From assembly GCA_943325595.2 (NCBI GenBank), contig CALPQA020000068.1, positions 1 to 7,951 of the forward strand: DNA of 7,951 bases, in the 5' to 3' direction. Every line of letters starts with the position of its first letter. Within the stretch, counting starts at the first letter, position 1. The notes under the pieces were generated by a model. The model saw nothing but the letters and a program-made list of their open reading frames with translations. It searched no databases and was not told the origin of the DNA. This document shows, one piece after another, positions 1 to 6,540 of the stretch. Source of the DNA: Auritidibacter sp. Marseille-P8566. GTDB lineage: Bacteria > Bacteroidota > Bacteroidia > Flavobacteriales > Flavobacteriaceae. Both the position numbers and the translations under genes were made by a program.

Positions 1-1289
1 AATGCATTTTTGTTCGTGGCATCCAAAAGCAAAATACTATTGCCGCTTTCAACTCCTGCAATTACATAATTAAAAGCGGTTCTAGAAGGGAAGATTGTAA
101 TTCCGTTGGAACGCGTACTTACCAATATTGGATTGACCTCCAATCCTGCATAGCGCAACATCGAAATTAGCATCAAATTGATTTCAGCTACATTTCCTGT
201 TTTATCTTTGTAAGCTTTTCGAACTCCTTCATCACAATAATAACTGTTGCTTTTATTCCAATTCATACGAGATTTTACAAACATAAAAATAGCTGCTATT
301 TTCTCATCAGAAGTGGTTAATCCTTTTAGAATTATATCAACATCATTTTCAAAATAACCTGTTTTATTTACCTCAAGTCCAAAATCATCCGACTCATAAA
401 TCTTTTTTACAACTCCTTCCCAATCAGTTGCGAAATTTTCATAACTGCTTTGTGGCATTCTTTTTCCTGAAAGTTCATATATTATTGAGGAAGTATAATT
501 GTCGATATTGTTCACATAAACTTCGTCTTTGATAGCAGGAACATTTTCGGCTACATATTTTGTTTGGGTTTCTTGATAATCTAATTTATCATACGAATAT
601 TTTGAATTAACCGTTAGACCATCTCCATCATCTTTGTTAGTAAAAGTGATACTTCTTCCTTGTTTCTCAACTGTTACTTTAGGAAAAACAAAACCTTTAT
701 TTCTAGCGTTATAAAAATAGTATTCTGGGATACACGCTGTAAATTCGGAATAATTTACAGGAATATCTTTTTGAAAATACCATTCGGGCAATGTTGAAAA
801 ATAGGGGGATCGAATGGTTACTTTGTATTCTAAAATTGATCCAACTTTTACATCTGGAAGGGTGATTTTTTTTTGAGACCAATTTTTTGACTTTATTTCA
901 TTAAATTCACCATCACTTTTCAATTTTACTTTTTCAATTTTACCATCAACAAGATTGTACGTCATCGCTTTTGAAAAAGTTACTGTTTCAGAATTATTTC
1001 CTCCTGAATAATAACTATAGGCATGTGTTGCATTTCCATATCCTTCTTTTTTATAAATTTTTATCTTAGTATCTATTTCTGTTACCAATCCAAAACCATA
1101 AGTTTCCGAATACTGAAAAGTGGTTTTTCCCACCTGAAAAATAACTGCCGCAACAGCAGAAGTATCTATTGAATGCATTTTTTCTTTCAATTCGTCAAGA
1201 GTCACTTTACCCAATTCTAATTTTTTTTGGGAAAATCCAGTATAAACAGAGGTTAGTATTACTAGAATAAGTAGTATTTGTTTTTTCAT
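1..1289 (-). CDS. Secreted DUF3857 / transglutaminase-like protein, degenerate triad (3' end outside window)
   Basis: This open frame runs off the left edge after 429 complete codons plus two bases, so the C-terminus is missing; relatives are usually about 630-660 aa. It starts at an ATG (1287-1289) that gives a textbook signal peptide: MKK, a hydrophobic stretch at residues 4-19, and probable cleavage after S20 before QKK. Residues about 30-250 resemble the N-terminal beta-rich DUF3857 domain. Residues about 310-425 resemble a transglutaminase-like fold, with 'MLRYAGLEVNPILVSTR' and 'LLLDAT'. The catalytic cysteine position reads GNVAEIN (V367 where GxC is expected) and the histidine position reads FNYVIA (Y408). 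Only the aspartate (D423) remains. It is therefore probably exported to the periplasm or cell surface but not catalytically active. Only 12 bases separate it from the paralogue upstream, so the two are probably co-transcribed. The substrate is unknown. Family assignment is from motif recognition; inactivity is inferred. Confidence 0.85.
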   Translation of the reverse strand, partial: MKKQILLILVILTSVYTGFSQKKLELGKVTLDELKEKMHSIDTSAVAAVIFQVGKTTFQYSETYGFGLVTEIDTKIKIYKKEGYGNATHAYSYYSGGNNSETVTFSKAMTYNLVDGKIEKVKLKSDGEFNEIKSKNWSQKKITLPDVKVGSILEYKVTIRSPYFSTLPEWYFQKDIPVNYSEFTACIPEYYFYNARNKGFVFPKVTVEKQGRSITFTNKDDGDGLTVNSKYSYDKLDYQETQTKYVAENVPAIKDEVYVNNIDNYTSSIIYELSGKRMPQSSYENFATDWEGVVKKIYESDDFGLEVNKTGYFENDVDIILKGLTTSDEKIAAIFMFVKSRMNWNKSNSYYCDEGVRKAYKDKTGNVAEINLMLISMLRYAGLEVNPILVSTRSNGITIFPSRTAFNYVIAGVESGNSILLLDATNKNA

Positions 1290-1301
1290 GGTTTTTAAAT
1301 A

Positions 1302-3209
1302 TTAAATTTTTGTTATTACAATTTTAGAGTTGTCGTTTCTGCCTATTTTTTCAATGAAAAGGCGGTATTCTTCAAATTCTTCTTTTGGATACAATCCTTT
1401 TTTTAATAGAAAACTGCGTTTGTATACAAGATTAGACCCATCTTTTTTAATGATTTCTGTTTTATAAACTCCAAATTTAGTAGTCAGGTCAACATTGTCC
1501 GGGAGGGCTTCAATGGAAAATCCATTGGGCAAAACAATACTAATTTCATCATTGTCTAAAAAGCCTCTTTGAATTTCAAATGGCGTTTTTCTATTTCTAC
1601 TTTTTTTAATATTTCCGGAATATTGGTTAAATGCATTTACAACAAAAAGGATCTTGTTCCCTGAAATGGTTCCGTAATTTACAGCACTTATTCGGGCGTT
1701 TTCAGTGAATGAAATTTTTTCTCTGTCGTTTGAAAATGTAGTCTTATTGATTTTTAAATTATTGATGTTATCCCAATACCTTTTATAATGTTCTTCGTTT
1801 TCTGTTGGTGGTAATTTTTCCAAGCGGTATTTTTTTCCATATTGCGTACCTTTAGAAACAATTGCCAATTCTCCAACAAAATCGCCTGTTTCAGATATTG
1901 AATACGTTCCATTACCAATTTGTGTATTGTCTTTCTCCTCATAATTTTTTGTTCGTATAATTTCGCCTCCTTCAGGTTTTATAACTACTACATTTCTATC
2001 ATCTGTGAAATTTGCTTGATATCCAAAAGGATTATCTTGACTGGTACATTCTAAAAAAACATATTCATTCTTGTTCGGAACGGCTAATATCACATGATTT
2101 CCTTGTAGGGATGAAAAATCCGATTCGATATCCGTTTTATCTGAATCGCCATACAATTCAGTATAATAGGAAGGAACATCAACTGCATTTAAAAGTGCTC
2201 TAGTATAATTTGATAATGCCTTGCAATCGCCATAACTCAATCTATCTACATCATTGGCAAGCATGGGTTTAAAACCACCTATTCCCACCTGAACACTTAT
2301 GTATCTTGATTTATTTTGAACATACTGGTAAACTATTTTCGCTTTTTTTATTGGATCTGTTTCAGCACCTACAAGGGTTTTAATTTTAGAAATAGTTTCA
2401 TCGGATAAATTAGTAGTGTTAGTTAGAATCTTTTCAGAAAACCATTGTCCATATTCTTTCCAGTTTTTTGCGGTTCCATCAACTCCTTCAAGATTAAAAA
2501 CTTCCAGTCCCATCATAACTCGGGGATAAATTTTTACAAAATCAGGACTCAAATCCTCTGGTTTTTGAGCAACTATAGCAACTGCACTATAGGATAATTG
2601 TGTAGCAGTTTCAACAGATTTCTTTATTTGGAAATTTGAAAAATTAAATTCTTTCTTTTTGAAGCCTAAAGTAGTTGGGAAATATACGTTCAATATGTTT
2701 TTCTCAACACTGGTATAATAATTATAAATCGGGAACCATTGTGGAATAGCTGCTGTATTTGAAGTTACAGATTCGCAAGTGAATTCAATCGTAAAAGGAT
2801 ACATAATAGGAGTGTAATCTAAAAAAACAACTCTATTATCTGAAAATAAGGTGCTTCCATCAACAGCACTTTGATCTTTGAAATCTTTTCTTTTAATTTT
2901 TTTTATTTCTGCACCAAAAGCATCATAAACTACAGCTTCAATGTTTTTGATTGTGGTAGACTTGTCATATCCTTTGTTTGCACTTATTGCTCCAAGTCCG
3001 TATTTATTGTTTACTGTAACAATTCTTTTGGTATAAACGGTCATGCTTTGTTGCGAAGAAATGGTAATATCCAATTCGTTCAAACGTACAACAGCATTGG
3101 AATTTGCCATCAAACTATCAGCAATTTGGGAGACTACATACTCTTTTTTTTGAGCGAATACAGAAAATGAGAGGAAAATAAACAGAAAAATTAACGGCTT
3201 TGACTTCAA
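1302..3209 (-). CDS. Secreted DUF3857 / transglutaminase-like protein with intact Cys-His
   Basis: The protein is 635 aa from the TTG start chosen here (3207-3209). That start gives a clean signal peptide, MKSKPLIFLFIFLSFSVFA, with cleavage before QKK. The same frame stays open to a TTG at 3251, but this adds 14 polar residues ahead of the signal peptide and overlaps a promoter-like box, so I reject it. The N-terminal about 230 residues match DUF3857-type beta domains. A transglutaminase-like core follows, with 'SRYISVQ', 'YGDCKALS' (C329, bases 2223-2225), 'GNHVILA' (H372, bases 2094-2096) and 'FLECTSQ' (E387 in the third triad position, a substitution I believe is common in Bacteroidota members). 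The last about 220 residues form a beta-rich C-terminal region. Family members are exported, and their physiological substrates are not established. The gene follows dtd by 60 bases and precedes a degenerate paralogue by 12 bases. Protease- or cross-linking-like activity is possible but unproven. Confidence 0.88.
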   Translation of the reverse strand: MKSKPLIFLFIFLSFSVFAQKKEYVVSQIADSLMANSNAVVRLNELDITISSQQSMTVYTKRIVTVNNKYGLGAISANKGYDKSTTIKNIEAVVYDAFGAEIKKIKRKDFKDQSAVDGSTLFSDNRVVFLDYTPIMYPFTIEFTCESVTSNTAAIPQWFPIYNYYTSVEKNILNVYFPTTLGFKKKEFNFSNFQIKKSVETATQLSYSAVAIVAQKPEDLSPDFVKIYPRVMMGLEVFNLEGVDGTAKNWKEYGQWFSEKILTNTTNLSDETISKIKTLVGAETDPIKKAKIVYQYVQNKSRYISVQVGIGGFKPMLANDVDRLSYGDCKALSNYTRALLNAVDVPSYYTELYGDSDKTDIESDFSSLQGNHVILAVPNKNEYVFLECTSQDNPFGYQANFTDDRNVVVIKPEGGEIIRTKNYEEKDNTQIGNGTYSISETGDFVGELAIVSKGTQYGKKYRLEKLPPTENEEHYKRYWDNINNLKINKTTFSNDREKISFTENARISAVNYGTISGNKILFVVNAFNQYSGNIKKSRNRKTPFEIQRGFLDNDEISIVLPNGFSIEALPDNVDLTTKFGVYKTEIIKKDGSNLVYKRSFLLKKGLYPKEEFEEYRLFIEKIGRNDNSKIVITKI

Positions 3210-3238
3210 AATATTTGGTTTATGTTGATTGATTAAAC

Positions 3239-3264
3239 CAAATATAAACAAAAAAATTATACAA
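3239..3264 (-). promoter_or_regulatory. Possible Bacteroidota-type promoter for the transglutaminase-like pair
   Basis: On the minus strand TATATTTG (3239-3246) matches the -7 consensus TAnnTTTG of Bacteroidota sigma factor RpoD. A TTG at 3262-3264 could serve as the -33 element, but the spacer is 15 bases, shorter than the usual 17-23, and the region is so AT-rich that chance matches are easy. Transcription would begin around 3230, about 20 bases before the TTG start at 3209. Confidence 0.3.
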
Positions 3265-3269
3265 AAAAT

Positions 3270-3722
3270 TTATTCTCTATTTTTACTATCAATAATTATA
3301 GTTACTGGACCATCATTAATAAGTGCGACCTTCATATCAGCGCCAAATTGCCCTGTTTGAATTTTTTTACCCAATTCTAATTCCATTTGTCGAACAAAGT
3401 TGTTGTATAATGGAATAGCGACTGGAGGTTTCGATGCTTTTATATACGACGGACGATTGCCTTTTTTGGTATTGGCATGCAATGTAAATTGGCTCACAAC
3501 AATAATATCACCTTGAATGTCTTTCACAGAACAATTCATAACTTCATTTTCGTCTGCAAAAATGCGCAGATTTACAATTTTTTGGCAAAGCCATTGAACA
3601 TCTTCTTGAGTATCTGCATCTTCAATTCCAACCAAAACCAAAAGCCCGTTATCGATTTGGGCTACAATTTTAGATTCGATAGTTACCGATGCTGAAGTTA
3701 CTCTTTGTAATACTACTTTCAA
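3270..3722 (-). CDS. dtd: D-aminoacyl-tRNA deacylase (Dtd)
   Basis: Dtd hydrolyses the ester bond of D-amino acids mischarged on tRNA (and glycine on tRNA-Ala), recycling tRNA and protecting translation in the cytoplasm. The 150 aa protein has the normal family length. It begins MKVVLQRVTSASV, carries the active-site motif SQFTL (residues 77-81) and the NDGPVT motif (136-141), whose Gly138-Pro139 is the cross-subunit Gly-cisPro that excludes L-amino acids. The start codon is TTG (3720-3722), not ATG. It is supported because the family sequence begins exactly there and no ATG is near. Only 5 bases separate it from the rsgA stop, so translation is probably coupled to rsgA. No domain is missing. 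Confidence 0.97.
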   Translation of the reverse strand: MKVVLQRVTSASVTIESKIVAQIDNGLLVLVGIEDADTQEDVQWLCQKIVNLRIFADENEVMNCSVKDIQGDIIVVSQFTLHANTKKGNRPSYIKASKPPVAIPLYNNFVRQMELELGKKIQTGQFGADMKVALINDGPVTIIIDSKNRE

Positions 3723-3727
3723 ATTAG

Positions 3728-4708
3728 TTACTTATTCCTAGTTTCATCACTTGCAATTCTGTCTTCATTATAAATATCAGTTCTGAAATTTTCTTCGTCT
3801 CCTTCCAATATTTTTAGGTAACTTTTATAGCGCGACCAAGGGATTTCGTCTTTTTCTAAAGCTGCTTTTATGGCACAATGCGGTTCATCTTTATGCAAAC
3901 AATTGTTGAATTTACATTGGTCTTTTAATTTGAAAAACTCTGGGAAATAACCGCTAATTTCTTCCTTTTCCATATCAACAATCCCAAAACCTTTAATTCC
4001 TGGGGTATCAATAATTCTTGCATCGAAACTCAAATCATACATTTCTGCAAAGGTTGTTGTGTGTTGTCCTTGCTTACTTTGTTCAGAAATAATTGTAGTT
4101 TTCAAATGCAAACTCGGCTCCATTGCATTTACTAATGTTGATTTTCCAACACCAGAATGCCCAGAAAACATGCTCACTTTTCCAATCATAAGCTCTTTTA
4201 AAGCTTCAAGACCTTTCATTTCTGTTGAGGAAACCCGCAAACATTGGTAACCAATTTCCTGATAGATATGTTGCATGTACAATTGTTCATCAAGTGTAGC
4301 TTCGTCTAAAGTATCGATTTTATTGAAAACCAAAACCGTTTCAATTCCGTAGGCTTCAGCGGTAACTAGAAAACGATCGATAAAATTAGTCGTTGTTGGT
4401 GGGTTATTAATGGTAATCAAAAGGAAAACTCTATCAATATTGGATGCAATTATGTGCATTTGGTGCGACAAGTTAACCGATTTTCTGACGATGTAATTCT
4501 TCCTTTCGTGAATGTTGTAAATAGTTCCTGTTACGGCATCTGAGGTTTCTTCGAGTTCATAGTCTACCCAATCTCCTACTGCTATTGGGTTGGTACTTTT
4601 TATTCCTTTAATTCGGAATTTCCCTTTCATACGGCATTCTATAAAATCACCTTGTTCAGATTTTACAGTATACCAACTTCCAGTAGATTTATAAACGAGT
4701 CCTGTCAT
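3728..4708 (-). CDS. rsgA: Small ribosomal subunit biogenesis GTPase RsgA
   Basis: RsgA (YjeQ/YloQ) is a circularly permuted GTPase that binds the 30S subunit late in assembly and releases maturation factors on GTP hydrolysis. The 326 aa protein shows all three expected parts. An N-terminal OB-fold covers residues about 1-75 (includes 'VGDWVDY'). The permuted G domain follows in the order G4 NKID (129-132), G5-like SS at 160-161, G1 GHSGVGKST (183-191), switch-region threonines in QHTTT (216-219 region) and G3 DTPG (234-237). A C-terminal zinc site has C265, C270, H272 and C278 (C-x4-C-x-H-x5-C). The ATG at 4706-4708 gives the standard start MTGLVYKSTG. It is the first gene after a terminator, so it should have its own promoter, and it is tightly linked to dtd downstream. 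Confidence 0.97.
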   Translation of the reverse strand: MTGLVYKSTGSWYTVKSEQGDFIECRMKGKFRIKGIKSTNPIAVGDWVDYELEETSDAVTGTIYNIHERKNYIVRKSVNLSHQMHIIASNIDRVFLLITINNPPTTTNFIDRFLVTAEAYGIETVLVFNKIDTLDEATLDEQLYMQHIYQEIGYQCLRVSSTEMKGLEALKELMIGKVSMFSGHSGVGKSTLVNAMEPSLHLKTTIISEQSKQGQHTTTFAEMYDLSFDARIIDTPGIKGFGIVDMEKEEISGYFPEFFKLKDQCKFNNCLHKDEPHCAIKAALEKDEIPWSRYKSYLKILEGDEENFRTDIYNEDRIASDETRNK

Positions 4709-4740
4709 TTGGTAAAATTAAGTCTTTTAAGCAAAAAAAG

Positions 4741-4748
4741 GAAATATA
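4741..4748 (-). promoter_or_regulatory. Weak -7-like box upstream of rsgA
   Basis: TATATTTC on the minus strand differs by one base from the Bacteroidota -7 consensus TAnnTTTG and lies 33 bases before the rsgA ATG, between that gene and the terminator of the preceding gene. I find no TTG at the proper -33 distance. A promoter is expected here because of the terminator, but this particular box is only a candidate. Confidence 0.2.
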
Positions 4749-4755
4749 ATTCCAT

Positions 4756-4788
4756 AAAAAAAAGTTGCCATTTCTGACAACTTTTTTG
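4756..4788 (-). terminator. Intrinsic terminator after the 173 aa secreted protein gene
   Basis: A perfect 10-bp inverted repeat (AAAAAAGTTG at 4758-4767, CAACTTTTTT at 4778-4787) encloses a 10-base loop. Read on the minus strand, the transcript has an A-tract, a GUUG...CAAC core and a run of eight U, starting about 20 bases after the stop codon at 4809. The GC core is only 2 G-C pairs, so strength is moderate. The A/T tracts on both sides mean it could also stop transcription coming from the plus direction, although no plus-strand gene ends here. Confidence 0.75.
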
Positions 4789-4808
4789 TGTATTTCGAGT
4801 AAAACGTA

Positions 4809-5330
4809 TTAGTATTTGTAAGCTACACCAACCATTCTAGTTTGAGAACTTCCCAAACCTTTTTGGTACGTTTTTCCAACTTCGTAATCTTTATCTTCAG
4901 TAACTAAAACTACAACTCCACCAAGTTTCAAACAATCAGCTTTCAATCTTTCTTCTGATTTTTTATCTGCATTTGCACCAGATCTGTAGCTAATGAAAGC
5001 TGTTTTTCCTTTAACTTCTCCAATTCTTGTTAAACCTTCAACATCGTCTAAGTTTTTAGTAAGAATTACTTTTTGAAAAGCATCTTCACCTGATAAATCA
5101 ATTTTCTCTGTAATAACTTGATTTCTTCCAGAAGCAAATTTGATTGAATTGATTGCAATTTTAGAAATTCTTTGAGATAATTCCTCTCCTTTGTAAACAA
5201 ATGTTACAACAGAACCATCAGTACTGCTAACTTTACATTCAACTAATGAACCATTGTGCAATTTTAGAATATCTTGAGCATTTACATTTAATGCAACAAA
5301 AAATAAACATAATAAAATAAAATTTTTCAT
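4809..5330 (-). CDS. Small secreted protein of unknown function
   Basis: I do not recognise a named family for this 173 aa protein. The ATG at 5328-5330 gives a clear signal peptide: MKNF, a hydrophobic core at residues 4-16, and cleavage after A18 in NVNA-QD. There is no lipobox, so it should be a soluble periplasmic or surface protein. Mature residues 21-66 have the pattern 'I.KLHNGSLVECKVSS...V.FVYKGE...I.KI.I..IKF', a short beta-strand module that recurs in exported Bacteroidota proteins. Residues about 98-145 have a second module ('GLTRIGEVKGKTAF', an alpha-helical stretch rich in K/E, then 'CLKLGGVVVLVTED') that loosely recalls RcsF/YbjQ-like beta-alpha-beta folds. This similarity is visual only. 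Two cysteines (C32, C133) could form a disulfide. It sits alone between the aromatic cluster and rsgA, with its own terminator, so a link to aromatic metabolism is not implied. Confidence 0.85.
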   Translation of the reverse strand: MKNFILLCLFFVALNVNAQDILKLHNGSLVECKVSSTDGSVVTFVYKGEELSQRISKIAINSIKFASGRNQVITEKIDLSGEDAFQKVILTKNLDDVEGLTRIGEVKGKTAFISYRSGANADKKSEERLKADCLKLGGVVVLVTEDKDYEVGKTYQKGLGSSQTRMVGVAYKY

Positions 5331-5362
5331 AAACTTTGGGTTTTATAATTTAGTGTGCAATA

Positions 5363-5381
5363 GTATTAAAAAAAGTAATAC
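5363..5381. repeat. Small inverted repeat over the candidate -7 box
   Basis: GTATTA (5363-5368) and TAATAC (5376-5381) form a perfect 6-bp dyad around 7 bases, giving a 19-base palindrome-like site that covers the candidate -7 element. It has the size and symmetry of a dimeric regulator operator, but its AT-richness makes chance occurrence likely. Confidence 0.3.
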
Positions 5382-5400
5382 GATGCAATTATAAAATCAA
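5370..5400 (-). promoter_or_regulatory. Candidate promoter for the 173 aa secreted protein gene
   Basis: On the minus strand TTG (5398-5400) and TACTTTTT (5370-5377) are separated by 20 bases, within the 17-23 base spacing of Bacteroidota promoters. The -7 box ends in T where the consensus TAnnTTTG has G. It would give a leader of about 35 bases before the ATG at 5330. A dyad centred on the -7 box overlaps it. Confidence 0.35.
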
Positions 5401-5426
5401 ATAATATAGCTTAATTTAAATTGCAT
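5383..5426. repeat. 8-bp inverted repeat spanning the end of the DAHP synthase-chorismate mutase gene
   Basis: ATGCAATT (5383-5390) and AATTGCAT (5419-5426) are exact inverted copies separated by 28 AT-rich bases. The right arm lies in the last codons and stop of the DAHP synthase gene. In the minus-strand transcript a U7 run follows about 8 bases after the second arm, so it could act as a weak terminator or 3' stabilising hairpin. The long loop and few GC pairs make this uncertain. Confidence 0.35.
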
Positions 5427-6501
5427 TCATTATTTTTTCTTGGTGGCTAATACTCTCTTGGTGAATCGCTTTGAACAACCTCAAGATAAACTCTTCACTC
5501 AACCCTTTTTCTTCTCCGTCGAGAACCATTTTGCCAAGAATTTCATTCCACCTTTTGTTTTGTAAAACGGCTACATTTTTAGATTTTTTCAAAGCTCCAA
5601 TTTGTTCCGCAACTTTCATTCGATTGCCCAATAATTCAAGTAGTTTTGCATCTGCGATATCAATATTGGCTCTAAGTTTTATCATTTCCGTATTGTAATC
5701 GTCTTCTTCCGCTGTTACATTCCTGATACGTAAATCATTGAAAATTTGCTTTAAAGTTGTTGGCGTTACTTGTTGTGCTGCATCACTCCATGCATTATCT
5801 GGGTCGGTATGTGTTTCTATTATCAAACCATCGTAGTTCAAATCAAGTGCTTGTTGTGACACTTCTTGAATCATATCACGACGCCCTGTAATGTGTGATG
5901 GATCACAAATTAAAGGTAAATCTGGAAAACGACTTTGCAATTCAATTGCAATTTGCCACTCTGGAATATTTCTGTATTTTGTTTTTTCATATGTAGAAAA
6001 ACCTCTGTGAATTACTCCCAATTTTTTAATTCCCGCATTATACAAGCGCTCTACACCGCCTATCCACAAAGCTAAATCTGGATTTACAGGATTTTTTACT
6101 AAAACAATTTTATCCGTATTTTGTAAAGCATCTGCAATTTCCTGAACAGCAAAAGGATTTACGGTAGTTCGTGCACCAATCCACAAAACGTCAATATCGT
6201 GTTCCAACGCCAATTTTACGTGAGCAGCATTTGCAACTTCTGTTGCCATCAACAATCCTGTTTCTGCCTTAGCTTTTTGCAACCATTTTAACCCAATTTC
6301 GCCAACACCCTCAAATCCTCCCGGACGCGTTCTTGGTTTCCAAATTCCTGCACGGTAAATACTCACATCTGAATCTTTTAATTCATGTGCGATTTTCAAA
6401 ACTTGTTCTTCGGTTTCTGCGCTGCAAGGTCCCGCAATTACTAATGGATGTGTTAAATTAAATTCATCCAACCATGTTCTCATTTCTTTCTTATTCTCCA
6501 T
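5416..6501 (-). CDS. aroF: Bifunctional DAHP synthase (type I-beta) / chorismate mutase (AroQ)
   Basis: The N-terminal domain condenses phosphoenolpyruvate and erythrose 4-phosphate to DAHP, the first shikimate step. The C-terminal domain turns chorismate into prephenate. Both are cytoplasmic. The protein is 361 aa. DAHP synthase covers residues about 10-260, with metal- and substrate-binding motifs GPCSAE (24-29, metal ligand C26), KPRTRP (55-60), VKNP (135-138), HRGF (165-168), DPSHITGRRD (200-209, H203) and IIETH (227-231). The chorismate mutase helices cover about 270-356, with LR (R277), NRM (R294), K305, a QNKRW motif (314-318) and IHQES (346-350). QxxRW replaces the DxxRE of E. coli AroQ but appears typical of the Bacteroidota branch. 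There is no N-terminal ferredoxin-like or ACT regulatory domain. The same architecture is known from Prevotella nigrescens, where the two domains regulate each other allosterically and prephenate inhibits. The ATG at 6499-6501 fits the family start. It follows tyrA by 39 bases. Confidence 0.95.
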   Translation of the reverse strand: MENKKEMRTWLDEFNLTHPLVIAGPCSAETEEQVLKIAHELKDSDVSIYRAGIWKPRTRPGGFEGVGEIGLKWLQKAKAETGLLMATEVANAAHVKLALEHDIDVLWIGARTTVNPFAVQEIADALQNTDKIVLVKNPVNPDLALWIGGVERLYNAGIKKLGVIHRGFSTYEKTKYRNIPEWQIAIELQSRFPDLPLICDPSHITGRRDMIQEVSQQALDLNYDGLIIETHTDPDNAWSDAAQQVTPTTLKQIFNDLRIRNVTAEEDDYNTEMIKLRANIDIADAKLLELLGNRMKVAEQIGALKKSKNVAVLQNKRWNEILGKMVLDGEEKGLSEEFILRLFKAIHQESISHQEKIMNAI

Positions 6502-6540
6502 CTTACTATTATTTATTATTGTGTTTTTATTACTCTTTTT

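Noticed and set aside
3210..3251. N-terminal extension of the transglutaminase-like protein from a TTG at 3251
   Set aside because: The added 14 residues precede a complete signal peptide and overlap a promoter-like box; the start at 3209 is better.
1209..3383. A 14-base repeat (ACCCAATTCTAATT) near 1209 and again near 3370
   Set aside because: Both copies encode the residues LELGK (or nearly so) in unrelated proteins; at this base composition it is most likely coincidence.
1754..3695. Overlapping small open frames inside the transglutaminase-like and dtd genes, on both strands
   Set aside because: They lie inside well-supported genes, lack signal peptides or known motifs, and read as shadows of the coding frame.
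6502..6540. Possible promoter or leader between tyrA and the DAHP synthase gene
   Set aside because: The 39 bases are simple A-rich sequence on the minus strand with no -33/-7 pair or hairpin, as expected inside an operon.
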